From the NCBI RefSeq assembly GCF_900176355.1, contig NZ_FWXI01000006.1, positions 1,140 to 65,139 of the forward strand: a stretch of DNA of 64,000 nt, read 5' to 3'. The position numbers and the translations under genes are program-made. The notes below the pieces were generated by a model. That model did no database searches and had not been told where the DNA came from. It was given only the letters and a program-made list of their open reading frames with translations. The stretch comes from Sporomusa malonica. Lineage in GTDB: Bacteria > Bacillota > Negativicutes > Sporomusales > Sporomusaceae. Positions within the stretch are counted from its first letter, which is position 1, and each line of letters begins with the position of its first letter. This document shows positions 46,842 through 54,416 of the stretch, piece after piece.

Positions 46842-47540
46842 TCAGAACTTCTTTATTACTGGCATTATTAGAGCACTAGCCCCACTAGAACTATCATTTT
46901 TACTGCATTTCGAATGTACTACATGCTTTGCAGTATAATAACCAATCAATGAACCAACAGCAACATCAGAGGCCCAGTGCTCATTGTCGTTTACTCGTGA
47001 TAGAGCTGTCAAAGTAGCCAATCCATACATAATGTGTGATACATATGGTTTATCGTGATATTCAGTAGCAATAACCGTTGCCACTGAAAATGCAGTCGCT
47101 GCATGTTGAGATGGAAATGATACGTGTTCCTTTGACAAGCTCGGTCCACCCCAGTTATACGGTGATTCCGATTCTCTAGGCCTGCTTCTATGCGCAAGTA
47201 ATTTTATAGTACCAGTTATAACGTTTGCAGTTAACATACTTTCAACCCCCATCACTGCTGTCCTTCTCATTTTTTCATTTCCATTATTCTTGGCGGTAAA
47301 ATACATTACCCCTAAAACTGAACCGGTATACTTCATTTCTCCAAATCCTCTGGCTTGTTTTGATAACCAATCGCTGTTTGAATTACGATGTTCTTGAGCC
47401 CAGCTTTGTATATCTTTGTCAAAAGAATATACCTTCAGAGCCAACTCGGACTCAATCAGATGGTTGTAGTGATGTGCTTCGACTGGACGATTGAATAAGA
47501 AAAGCAAAAGAACTAAGACGATTAGTCTAATTTTTGACAT
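46842..47540 (-). CDS. PAP2-family phosphatase, exported
   Basis: 232 residues from ATG 47540, behind AAAGGA; that ATG directly precedes a signal peptide (KIRLIVLVLLLFLFNRPVEA). The three phosphatidic-acid-phosphatase motifs are present: KLLAHRSRPRE, FPSQHAA and SRVNDNEHWASDVAVG. Dephosphorylates lipid or isoprenoid phosphates, such as undecaprenyl diphosphate, on the outer face. With the VanZ gene it may alter the envelope; both lie between SOS-box repeats. Confidence 0.88.
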   Translation of the reverse strand: MSKIRLIVLVLLLFLFNRPVEAHHYNHLIESELALKVYSFDKDIQSWAQEHRNSNSDWLSKQARGFGEMKYTGSVLGVMYFTAKNNGNEKMRRTAVMGVESMLTANVITGTIKLLAHRSRPRESESPYNWGGPSLSKEHVSFPSQHAATAFSVATVIATEYHDKPYVSHIMYGLATLTALSRVNDNEHWASDVAVGSLIGYYTAKHVVHSKCSKNDSSSGASALIMPVIKKF

Positions 47541-47864
47541 TTGAGCCATTCCTTTAGTGGCCACCCACCGAAGGCGGACGGCTAAGTTATTTATCACTTA
47601 TTTGTAGCATCTTCATATTAAACCATGTAACACTTTTCCACAATTGCTACAACACTGGATTTCTAACTAAACCTTACCTTTGTTATGCAAAATAAAAAAT
47701 ACCCTGGCAACATAAGTCGCCAGGTACAAAAGTGTTAGTAAAAGGGGAGAGTCCTATAAATAGAACAGCGCTGCCTGCTCTTGTAGTGTTCGGCTGTGAT
47801 CCAGACGAAAGTTTACAATATGCCCCTCAGAATGTGTATTTGGTTATATTTCAGAACAAATGTT
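47541..47864. other. Intergenic region with terminator and orphan SOS box
   Basis: No gene seen. Contains a minus-strand terminator at about 47687-47726 (TACCTGGC/GCCAGGGTA followed by TTTTTTATTTT) and most of the second SOS-box repeat. Minus-strand sequence between the two has no ATG-led ORF with a ribosome site. Confidence 0.5.
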
Positions 47865-47890
47865 CTAAGGGTGAAAAGAGGGGGTAAATG
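47853..47890. repeat. Direct repeat with SOS box, copy 2
   Basis: AGAACAAATGTTCT at 47853-47866 is a perfect dyad SOS-type box, followed by the same TAAG-AAAGAGGGGG-TAAATG tail as the copy at 46150-46186. It covers the last codons and stop of the HNH-like gene. No gene lies at promoter distance downstream, so this box appears orphaned. Confidence 0.7.
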
Positions 47891-48704
47891 GTACCACCCT
47901 ATTTGAGTGGTTTTTCATAAGGTCGAGACAAAATGCATCTGCTATAAAATTCACATCTAAATCAGTTAACAATTGGCATGGTGGCCAAACAATGCTTTCC
48001 TGATTGATTGGCCAAATACGTCTCAAACTCTGACTTAACGGACCTGGAAATTCGATATTAAAGTTTGGTAATGTTGAGCTCATTGAGTAAATCATAAGCT
48101 CCCCAAGTACAAACGTAGAAACATGAGTATTGCCTTTGATTTTATTGACATTATTGTTAATAAGCTGTGACGCTGGTACCGCAGCAAATCCATGATGTCT
48201 GCATCTTAGTTTCCAATTAACTCCCTTATACCATCCTAACCAAATATTCCATCCTTCTGCAGGACGTTTCGATTCCATAAGTATTTGCCGATGAAAAGAA
48301 GGTATTGCCGCAGTCGGTTGATCAGTAAATTCATTCATTATATTCGACATTACAGACCATGCTGAAATAACAAGCTGCGAATGAGCATCCAGCGTAATGG
48401 GTTCACCTAAAATCAATGAAGTAAGAATAGGCTTTGCTTTAGTTTCAAGACTACTCATCCAACCAGAATTGCATTTCCTACAAACATTTCTAATTTTCTT
48501 AACTCCACCATGACCTTGATGCAATTCAAAACTGGGATGAACTAATATACATTCTGGTGACAGGTAATTTATTTTCATACGGTGCTGAATATGAGTCGAT
48601 GTCTCTCGTGGTATTACATTTTTTAACCATTCTGGCCATACATGCTGCTTAGAAAGACCATCACCTCCACAGAATATACATTTTCCCTGTGGTTTTTTTG
48701 TCAT
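47865..48704 (-). CDS. HNH-endonuclease-like zinc protein
   Basis: 279 residues from ATG 48704, behind GAAAGG. N-terminal CIFCGGDGLSKQHVWPEWL and CRKCNSGWMSSLE: two CxxC pairs with His21 between them and an Asn after the second pair, as in HNH nuclease folds where the zinc ribbon holds the domain. The rest (about 90-279) is unlike anything I know. Could be a nuclease acting on foreign or host DNA. Its final codons run into the SOS-box repeat, hinting at recombination at its 3' end. Confidence 0.7.
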   Translation of the reverse strand: MTKKPQGKCIFCGGDGLSKQHVWPEWLKNVIPRETSTHIQHRMKINYLSPECILVHPSFELHQGHGGVKKIRNVCRKCNSGWMSSLETKAKPILTSLILGEPITLDAHSQLVISAWSVMSNIMNEFTDQPTAAIPSFHRQILMESKRPAEGWNIWLGWYKGVNWKLRCRHHGFAAVPASQLINNNVNKIKGNTHVSTFVLGELMIYSMSSTLPNFNIEFPGPLSQSLRRIWPINQESIVWPPCQLLTDLDVNFIADAFCLDLMKNHSNRVVPFTPSFHP

Positions 48705-48795
48705 GTTTTTACCTTTCATTTAATTAATGGGATTATTTCCTAAATTATACTCTGTAAATACCTCATTAACAACATTTTTTTGTACCAATAAAAAA

Positions 48796-48823
48796 GCCGC
48801 CCCACCCCGAAGGATGAAGCGGC
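48796..48823 (-). terminator. Terminator after the 60-residue gene
   Basis: GCCGC pairs with GCGGC, with a CCTTCGGGG-type inner hairpin, followed by TTTTTTA on the minus strand. Ends the SEC-C/small-gene transcript just before the HNH-like gene. Confidence 0.85.
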
Positions 48824-48831
48824 AATATTCA

Positions 48832-49014
48832 TCATAACATATCATGCAAAAGAAAAGCGCCCCCTTGAGGACGCTCTCCTAACTCTTCAATCAGTTTTTT
48901 ATCTATCGAAAAATATTCAGGTATCCCGTCGGATATAATCGAAAATTTACAAGATAACTCTTCTTTAGGTATATAACTATCTTGAAAATTCCCATGCTTA
49001 TCAGTTTTCATCAT
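48832..49014 (-). CDS. Small protein next to the SEC-C protein
   Basis: 60 residues, GAGGTG before ATG 49014, 22 bases after the stop of the SEC-C gene and before a terminator, so the two form one transcript. Sequence is soluble and mixed-charge (IPEYFSIDKKLIEELGERPQGGAFLLHDML). No family recognised. It could be a partner or inhibitor of the upstream metalloprotease-like protein, by position only. Confidence 0.6.
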   Translation of the reverse strand: MMKTDKHGNFQDSYIPKEELSCKFSIISDGIPEYFSIDKKLIEELGERPQGGAFLLHDML

Positions 49015-49036
49015 ATTAACACCTCGTATAGTTTAT

Positions 49037-49930
49037 TCAGTTACTTACATGCAAAATATTATCTAAGCCGAGACTTTTTATAATATTCTTTAATATATAC
49101 TGGCTTTTTTCTGGAGTATCATATCCCATTTGTTTAATCTCTTCTAATTTTTTTCTGGCTTCTGCCGATGATATTGGGTACTGATTATCAAACCAATTTA
49201 AAAAATCATTATTGCTTCTCTTACTTATTTTACATGCAACGTCCCAGTCTAATGCTTTTTGAAGATATAGTGGAATTAATTGCCTTTGATCTGAAATATT
49301 ATTATCATTACATTTCCCAAAATAACCTTTTTGCAATGAACAGGCCTTGTCATAATACGCCCATAAATCAAATCCAAACTTCGCCAATCTACTATTAACC
49401 GTTGGGTCGTTTGTAATATTAGCTATTAAAGATGCAAAATTGCTTCTACTATATTTTTGATCTAACCAACCGATACTGCAGTACCCCTCATCTGCACATA
49501 TCAAATGTTGTAGTTCGTGCGCAACGTCAAAAGCATCTTCCGCTGCTATTGGTGCTTTCTTAATGATTATGATGTATATAGAAACAACTGGATCTCCCTG
49601 CATAGACATACTAGCTGTCCTCATTTGTGCGTTGAGATTTGGATCTATACACCAAAAAATAAAATTCTTTATTTTATCCCGTTCTGAGTTATAGAAACTC
49701 CTAAAAGTTTCCGAATTAGCAAGTACATCTTTCAAGGCATACTGCTCGTCAATTCTTACTCCGGGCAACACTTTAATAATATCAATTATAGGTTCACAAC
49801 ACTTTTTATATTTTTTTCCGCTCATACAGGGACAGAAATTATTACTACTAATTGACTTATAATCCAAAAGAAACATCTCCCTTTTACCATTTTTATACAA
49901 CGTTCGGCAAAAGGGAAATAATTCCTGCAC
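49037..49930 (-). CDS. SEC-C motif protein with HExxH metalloprotease-like site
   Basis: 297 residues from a GTG at 49930 with GGGGGAG nine bases before; ATG 49876 is a possible later start. A SEC-C zinc motif (CPCMSGKKYKKCC, 33-45) is near the N-terminus. In the middle, AHELQHLICADEGY (137-150) carries H-E-x-x-H, typical of zincin proteases; a third ligand is not evident. No signal peptide, so it would work in the cytoplasm. Accessory phage gene between the lysis operon and the HNH gene. A proteolytic toxin or defence role is a guess. Confidence 0.65.
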   Translation of the reverse strand: MQELFPFCRTLYKNGKREMFLLDYKSISSNNFCPCMSGKKYKKCCEPIIDIIKVLPGVRIDEQYALKDVLANSETFRSFYNSERDKIKNFIFWCIDPNLNAQMRTASMSMQGDPVVSIYIIIIKKAPIAAEDAFDVAHELQHLICADEGYCSIGWLDQKYSRSNFASLIANITNDPTVNSRLAKFGFDLWAYYDKACSLQKGYFGKCNDNNISDQRQLIPLYLQKALDWDVACKISKRSNNDFLNWFDNQYPISSAEARKKLEEIKQMGYDTPEKSQYILKNIIKSLGLDNILHVSN

Positions 49931-49959
49931 AAAAAGACACTCCCCCGGGACGAACCCGG
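49931..49959 (-). terminator. Terminator of the phage lysis operon
   Basis: CCGGG pairs with CCCGG around five bases, then a short spacer and five T residues on the minus strand. It lies just after the spanin-like gene. The loop TTCG resembles a tRNA T-arm at first sight but no tRNA is present. Confidence 0.55.
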
Positions 49960-49972
49960 TAGGTGGCTATGG

Positions 49973-50590
49973 TTAAAACGAATACCTAATTCCAGTTTTG
50001 GCATGGTCATATTTAAAGTTATATCCAGCAGTAACGCCTATATACTTACCATCCTTACTGATTCTCCGACTAATATCAACAGTTACTTCATCCAACTTAA
50101 ACTTACCCTGGGCCACTTCGCCCCAATCAGGATACACATTCACGCCTCGAATAACCTTTTTATAAGCATGTACATTATATTGATTCAGTGTTACTGACGT
50201 ATCAGCTGGCAGCTTTTCTATTTCCTTTAAATCAACCTGCTTGTCAGGATTCGCCGGATCGGTCACAATAGCAAAGTCGGCACCAGATTTTTTACGTTCT
50301 ACTTCAATTATTTTAGGTACTTCCACCGGGACGGTTTTTACAATTGTGTCCGGAGGCTTGTTTTTAAGTTCGGCAATCTGTTTGGCGGCTTCATCAAGCT
50401 GTTCCTGTAACATTTTTACATGGGCATTTTCTGCTGCCTTCTCTACCCCTGCCGATGTTTCGGCTTGCTCCTGGGATAAAGTCGTTACCGGCTCTGGTTG
50501 GTTAAAATACTGGTAAACAAGGTATCCTCCCACCGCGAATAAAACAACGCCAAGCAGTATAGCCGCCTGGCGCTTGGTTAAACTAAACAT
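49973..50590 (-). CDS. Spanin-like phage protein (anchor, coiled coil, beta tail)
   Basis: 205 residues. One N-terminal transmembrane helix (about 9-27, AAILLGVVLFAVGGYLVYQYF) is followed by a predicted coiled coil at about 38-77 and a C-terminal beta-rich part that ends in alternating hydrophobic residues and a terminal aromatic (KTGIRYSF). It is the third gene of a holin-amidase cassette. That position and the inner-membrane anchor with periplasmic coiled coil resemble phage spanins, which disrupt the outer membrane of diderm hosts. No homology to known spanins can be shown by eye. Confidence 0.55.
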   Translation of the reverse strand: MFSLTKRQAAILLGVVLFAVGGYLVYQYFNQPEPVTTLSQEQAETSAGVEKAAENAHVKMLQEQLDEAAKQIAELKNKPPDTIVKTVPVEVPKIIEVERKKSGADFAIVTDPANPDKQVDLKEIEKLPADTSVTLNQYNVHAYKKVIRGVNVYPDWGEVAQGKFKLDEVTVDISRRISKDGKYIGVTAGYNFKYDHAKTGIRYSF

Positions 50591-50643
50591 AACTCCAATC
50601 CTCTCCTTTACCTTATTAGCGCCGATCGTTTACGGCGCTATTT

Positions 50644-51219
50644 TTATTGGCTGTGGAAATCCGTTATCCCCCTGGCAATAGCCCTTGCCATCCTATCCCG
50701 CCATGTCGAATTAGCCAGCAGAGCCGCTTCCTCCGCATTTGAGATAAAAGCCATTTCGACCAGGCAAGCAGGAGCATTGGTTTGAGTGAGCACGTAAAAT
50801 TTACTCTCTTTGTCTGGATCTCCGTCTGAGTAATCAGTCCGGCCAACACGATCGGGAAACTCCCTGGTAATCTGATTGTAAATACACGTTGCTAGTCTAT
50901 CCCCTTGAGTCTGGCCCGGCGATGTCCAAACCTCGAATCCTTTGGCTGCAGGCGTTGCAGCATTGCAATGCAGGCTAATAAATACGTCTGCTCCCCAATT
51001 ATTTGATACATCGCATCGGTACTGCAGGCTATCAGTCTCCGGCTGCTCCAGCTCAGTCCTTGTCAACGTCACCTGGTGTCCGGCAGCGTCCAGATAGTGA
51101 GCTACTAATTTACTTACCGCCAAGTTTACGTCAGCTTCTTGCAGGCCTGTTACCTGGTTTTTAGCTCCTGGGTCAATGTTCTGACCTGCGTGGCCAGGGT
51201 CGATACAGTCTTTAAACAT
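50644..51219 (-). CDS. Phage endolysin, N-acetylmuramoyl-L-alanine amidase (Amidase_3)
   Basis: 191 residues from ATG 51219 with GGAGG; the longer ORF lies inside the holin gene. Amidase_3 zinc enzyme: DPGHAGQNIDPGA (first zinc His), EADVNLAVSKLV (zinc Glu), SLHCNAATPAAKGFEVW (second His), and ACLVEMAFISNAEE with the catalytic Glu. Cleaves the lactyl-alanine bond in peptidoglycan. Without signal peptide it depends on the holin encoded upstream, which it overlaps by eight bases. Confidence 0.94.
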   Translation of the reverse strand: MFKDCIDPGHAGQNIDPGAKNQVTGLQEADVNLAVSKLVAHYLDAAGHQVTLTRTELEQPETDSLQYRCDVSNNWGADVFISLHCNAATPAAKGFEVWTSPGQTQGDRLATCIYNQITREFPDRVGRTDYSDGDPDKESKFYVLTQTNAPACLVEMAFISNAEEAALLANSTWRDRMARAIARGITDFHSQ

Positions 51220-51781
51220 TATCTTTTCCTCCATCGTCCGTATTTCCAAGCAATTCATTCTTTTTCTTACTGGCCATAATCGCCAGCGGCCCCATACAAT
51301 TAATACCGGCATCGCGGCCATTTTCGCAAATGCTCTGCCATTCTACCCACGATAGATAAACATACGCTAAACCGGCAGGTACAAAAGCAATATCGCCAAG
51401 TATAGGCATGGCCCACTTAGCGATAACGCTAACAATATTGGCACCTGTGACCGTAATAAAATAAAATAGTATTTTTGGTACAAACTTTTCACGCGCAATT
51501 TGGGACGATATAACCCCTTTATTAACTGCCATACGATACCCATCAACGATACCGCCTTGACTACCGCTATTTTTCAGAGTTTGAACCGATAATGATAGAA
51601 TCTTACTGACTCCGTCCATCAGCACCAGGCTCCAAAACAGCACAAATGGCCAAATCCAAGAAGCGCCGCTTAAATAATTACCTAATGTCAAAGCTACACT
51701 AAGCACCAATTTAACCAGCCAGCTTTGCATAACAGCATCTAATGGCCTTGAAAAGTCAATTGCTAAATTACTAAAATCCAA
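51212..51781 (-). CDS. Phage holin (Phage_holin_4 family)
   Basis: 189 residues, TTG start at 51781 beside GGGGGTGGGGAG. Three to four membrane segments (KLVLSVALTLGNYLS, IWPFVLFWSLVLMDGVSKI, KILFYFITVTGANIVSVI, AFVPAGLAYVYLSWVE), and an ending with KKKN in the cytoplasm. Makes the lesion in the inner membrane that releases the amidase. The TTG start could keep synthesis low. An alternative later start would cut into the N-terminal region. Confidence 0.85.
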   Translation of the reverse strand: MDFSNLAIDFSRPLDAVMQSWLVKLVLSVALTLGNYLSGASWIWPFVLFWSLVLMDGVSKILSLSVQTLKNSGSQGGIVDGYRMAVNKGVISSQIAREKFVPKILFYFITVTGANIVSVIAKWAMPILGDIAFVPAGLAYVYLSWVEWQSICENGRDAGINCMGPLAIMASKKKNELLGNTDDGGKDNV

Positions 51782-51867
51782 CTCCCCACCCCCAATAAAA
51801 ATAGAGCCTCTTGGCTCATTCTCACCTCAAATTTGTGCTACCCATAAAAATAACCATCTAGGCGCCT

Positions 51868-54063
51868 TTAGTTGTTTTCCATAAATGATGCTGCGCTTTC
51901 TCCCATCCTAGCAAATAATGCTTGTGTAGGATGTAGATCATACGGCACACTGGAAATATCCCCTAAATAAACTGATTTATTTAGAGGGTTAATACCTACA
52001 GTGTGATACCAATCGAGCACAGGGCAACCATATAGTTCTCCAACAATTTTAATAGCATTGACAAAGTCAACACTAATTTTGTTTTGGTTCCCGTATGTAG
52101 CTGTCGTGTCATCAAAGAAGCCGGGGACCGGAGTAATCAAATATATTTTCATACTAGGCTTAACCGTCAGCACCTTTTCGACTGCCGCCTGTAATGCGCC
52201 GTAAAATGTGTTAGTGTTAAATATTGCGCCTACCGCTGCAAGAGTCCCTAATGCAACAGCCTGCAAATGGTCATTTGCCCCAGAAGTTATCGTTACGGCA
52301 TCAAACGTAGCCAAATCGGTGGCACAATTGATAATCCCATAGATTTCAGGCATAGTTTTACCGCCAGACCCCCTATTGACTACAACACAGCCTAACTTTT
52401 CGCGCATGTACGATTGGTATCCTTTGGCTATCTGCCCAGCCTCAATATGGTTCTCGTTAAACGGCTCACCATCATAATGTGTGATGGAATCGCCATATGT
52501 TACGAAAACTTTCCCTGCCCATTTACTCTCAGTAACAATTGTTTTTAAAACAGCGTAAGTAACCAGACTGCCATCCAATGGAGCCACCGCAACATAACTG
52601 CCTGTTTTAGCCGAATATGGCACAAAATGCGATATCGGCTGTATGATATGGCCACCGATTGTCAATGTTGGGCTAGCTAGTGCAATATCAAAAAAGTCCA
52701 CAACATCGTCAACTAATACATCAGTAAGAATTTGTAAATAGCGGTAATTATTGGGGTTTGACCACGTAACAGTAGCCACACCTGTCATCTGCTTTTCTAC
52801 GCCAGCTTCGTACGCAGAGAATGTAGCATTAGGCGTCAACTGAGTAAATCCGCTAAGCGCACCATTTGCAGTGCTATTGGTGAGGAAAAATTCTCCGACA
52901 AGTGAGTTTATTTTTTCGCTCTCACTGTACATATCAAAAGTATGCTTAATCTCAACCATCCCAGACAACGACCCTGACACAGCTTGCAGGTCATAGAGAT
53001 TGGAAATGTATAATTTAGTCCCGCTGTCGTGATTAGTATGTAAGCGGTCCCAGAGTTTAGTCTTGTTGCTTAAGTTAGCGTTGAACCGATCAACAAACTC
53101 TGTCTCGAAGTCTTTTCGTGGCAGCAGTGCCCTACCCACATAACTGCTGTCAGTTAACAGCGTGCTTGAAGATACGGTCGCGTCATAGCTGTAAAGACCG
53201 TAGGATATCATCGGTACAGCAGTTGTCCCAACCGTCATTGTCACGTTGCGGAGAAATAGCTCGCTTAGGACATTAGCCGTCATGGTAAACTGCACCAACA
53301 CATGGATATACCGATAACTTGTATTGTAATAGGTAACATCTTTGGCGTATGAATTAAACTGGTCGTAAGTTAAGGGTTGAGATGGCGAAGAAAAGTTAAC
53401 TCCCCCGCTTATTACAGTTGGAGAGTTACTTAGATATGTTTTTATACTACAGGCTGTTAGGTTTGTATCCGAAATGTATGTTTCAAAAGCACCACGCATT
53501 AGCTGGCTGGCTAACAGTCCTAATCCGTCAGCGTCAAACGTAAACTTAACATACGCATTGAGGCCGGATGCTGCTTTGTAGCTAGCTTTAAAACCCACTA
53601 TTGATTTATATACTTCGTCGCTAAGCTTACTAATATTAATCGCTTTTGGTACAACTTTTTTTTCGGTTATGGAGCCATCTGGCACAGGCATATCATAAGG
53701 ACCTACCCAACCACCCGTTCCAGATGCGCCTTCTTTGCGATAAAATCCATTGTTTGCCGTTGTAGTGTCCGATGTTACCCAAGCCCATATGCCGACAACA
53801 TGCGCTAGATCAGCTTCCATAGCCGCTTTGGTAGCAAATGCTATTGACGCGCCAGGATTTCCTTGGTCACCTTTGCTAACAAGCAAATTCCAATACGTTT
53901 CGTCAGTTGGCAAATGTCCTGTTGAGTTTGTTTTGCAATAATAAGACGAACCTTGATATTGCACTACATCTCTTACAATATACGCAGTTTCGGCAATGTA
54001 TGTACCTCTATTAACCATTCCCGACGCCCCTGGAGGCCCTTGTATTCCAACTTTTGTAATCAT
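51868..54063 (-). CDS. Phage tail fibre with C-terminal SGNH esterase domain
   Basis: 731 residues. N-terminus has collagen-like turns (GIQGPPGASG, GDQGNPGAS) and a carbohydrate-binding-like piece (YIVRDVVQYQGSSYYCKTNSTGHLPTDETYWNLL), the middle two related beta-rich units (about 150-330 and 340-490 with similar FxxYxxDxNLT and Y-x-Y-L-x-I-L segments), and the end a GDSL/SGNH hydrolase: TYGDSITHYDG, RGSGGKT, SGANDH, and DLHPTQ with the catalytic Asp-His. It probably deacetylates host surface sugars at attachment. Start overlaps the previous stop (TAATG). Confidence 0.85.
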   Translation of the reverse strand: MITKVGIQGPPGASGMVNRGTYIAETAYIVRDVVQYQGSSYYCKTNSTGHLPTDETYWNLLVSKGDQGNPGASIAFATKAAMEADLAHVVGIWAWVTSDTTTANNGFYRKEGASGTGGWVGPYDMPVPDGSITEKKVVPKAINISKLSDEVYKSIVGFKASYKAASGLNAYVKFTFDADGLGLLASQLMRGAFETYISDTNLTACSIKTYLSNSPTVISGGVNFSSPSQPLTYDQFNSYAKDVTYYNTSYRYIHVLVQFTMTANVLSELFLRNVTMTVGTTAVPMISYGLYSYDATVSSSTLLTDSSYVGRALLPRKDFETEFVDRFNANLSNKTKLWDRLHTNHDSGTKLYISNLYDLQAVSGSLSGMVEIKHTFDMYSESEKINSLVGEFFLTNSTANGALSGFTQLTPNATFSAYEAGVEKQMTGVATVTWSNPNNYRYLQILTDVLVDDVVDFFDIALASPTLTIGGHIIQPISHFVPYSAKTGSYVAVAPLDGSLVTYAVLKTIVTESKWAGKVFVTYGDSITHYDGEPFNENHIEAGQIAKGYQSYMREKLGCVVVNRGSGGKTMPEIYGIINCATDLATFDAVTITSGANDHLQAVALGTLAAVGAIFNTNTFYGALQAAVEKVLTVKPSMKIYLITPVPGFFDDTTATYGNQNKISVDFVNAIKIVGELYGCPVLDWYHTVGINPLNKSVYLGDISSVPYDLHPTQALFARMGESAASFMENN

Positions 54064-54413
54064 TATTTAATCACCCCTGGTATCACAATATAGTTGCCTT
54101 TTGCTACCGGCGTACCTCGTTCCAGTGCATCTAAAACCTTTACCTCATAAGCAAAATAACTATAATTTTGAAAATCTCCATCAATTGGTAAATTATGAGG
54201 CCGTGGAAACTGTAATTTTCCGTTTGCAACATCTGTTATTGTAACAACAGGAGAAGCCAATATATCTGGGCTTTGTACGGTTTTGCGGATTTGACAAACA
54301 CCAGTAAAACCGGTTAAATCCATAGGTTCGCCATTATCCTGGATTACATCAATTTCAATTGTCGCCGTATCGCCTTCGTTGACTTCGATATCAGCCATAA
54401 TAGATTCAGCCAT
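54063..54413 (-). CDS. Phage baseplate upper protein-like (BppU N-domain)
   Basis: 116 residues. A single immunoglobulin-like beta domain (MDLTGFTGVCQIRKTVQSPDILASPVVTITDVANGKLQFP, YFAYEVKVLDALERGTPVAKGNYIVIPG) as in the N-terminal part of BppU proteins that mount fibres on the baseplate. TAGGAGGG precedes ATG 54413. Sits between the two fibre genes and overlaps the SGNH fibre gene by one base. Confidence 0.75.
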   Translation of the reverse strand: MAESIMADIEVNEGDTATIEIDVIQDNGEPMDLTGFTGVCQIRKTVQSPDILASPVVTITDVANGKLQFPRPHNLPIDGDFQNYSYFAYEVKVLDALERGTPVAKGNYIVIPGVIK

Positions 54414-54416
54414 AAA

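Noticed and set aside
49939..49965. tRNA-like T-arm (CCGGGTTCG...CCCGG)
   Set aside because: No acceptor, anticodon or D arm around it; it is better explained as a terminator hairpin with a TTCG-type loop after the lysis genes.
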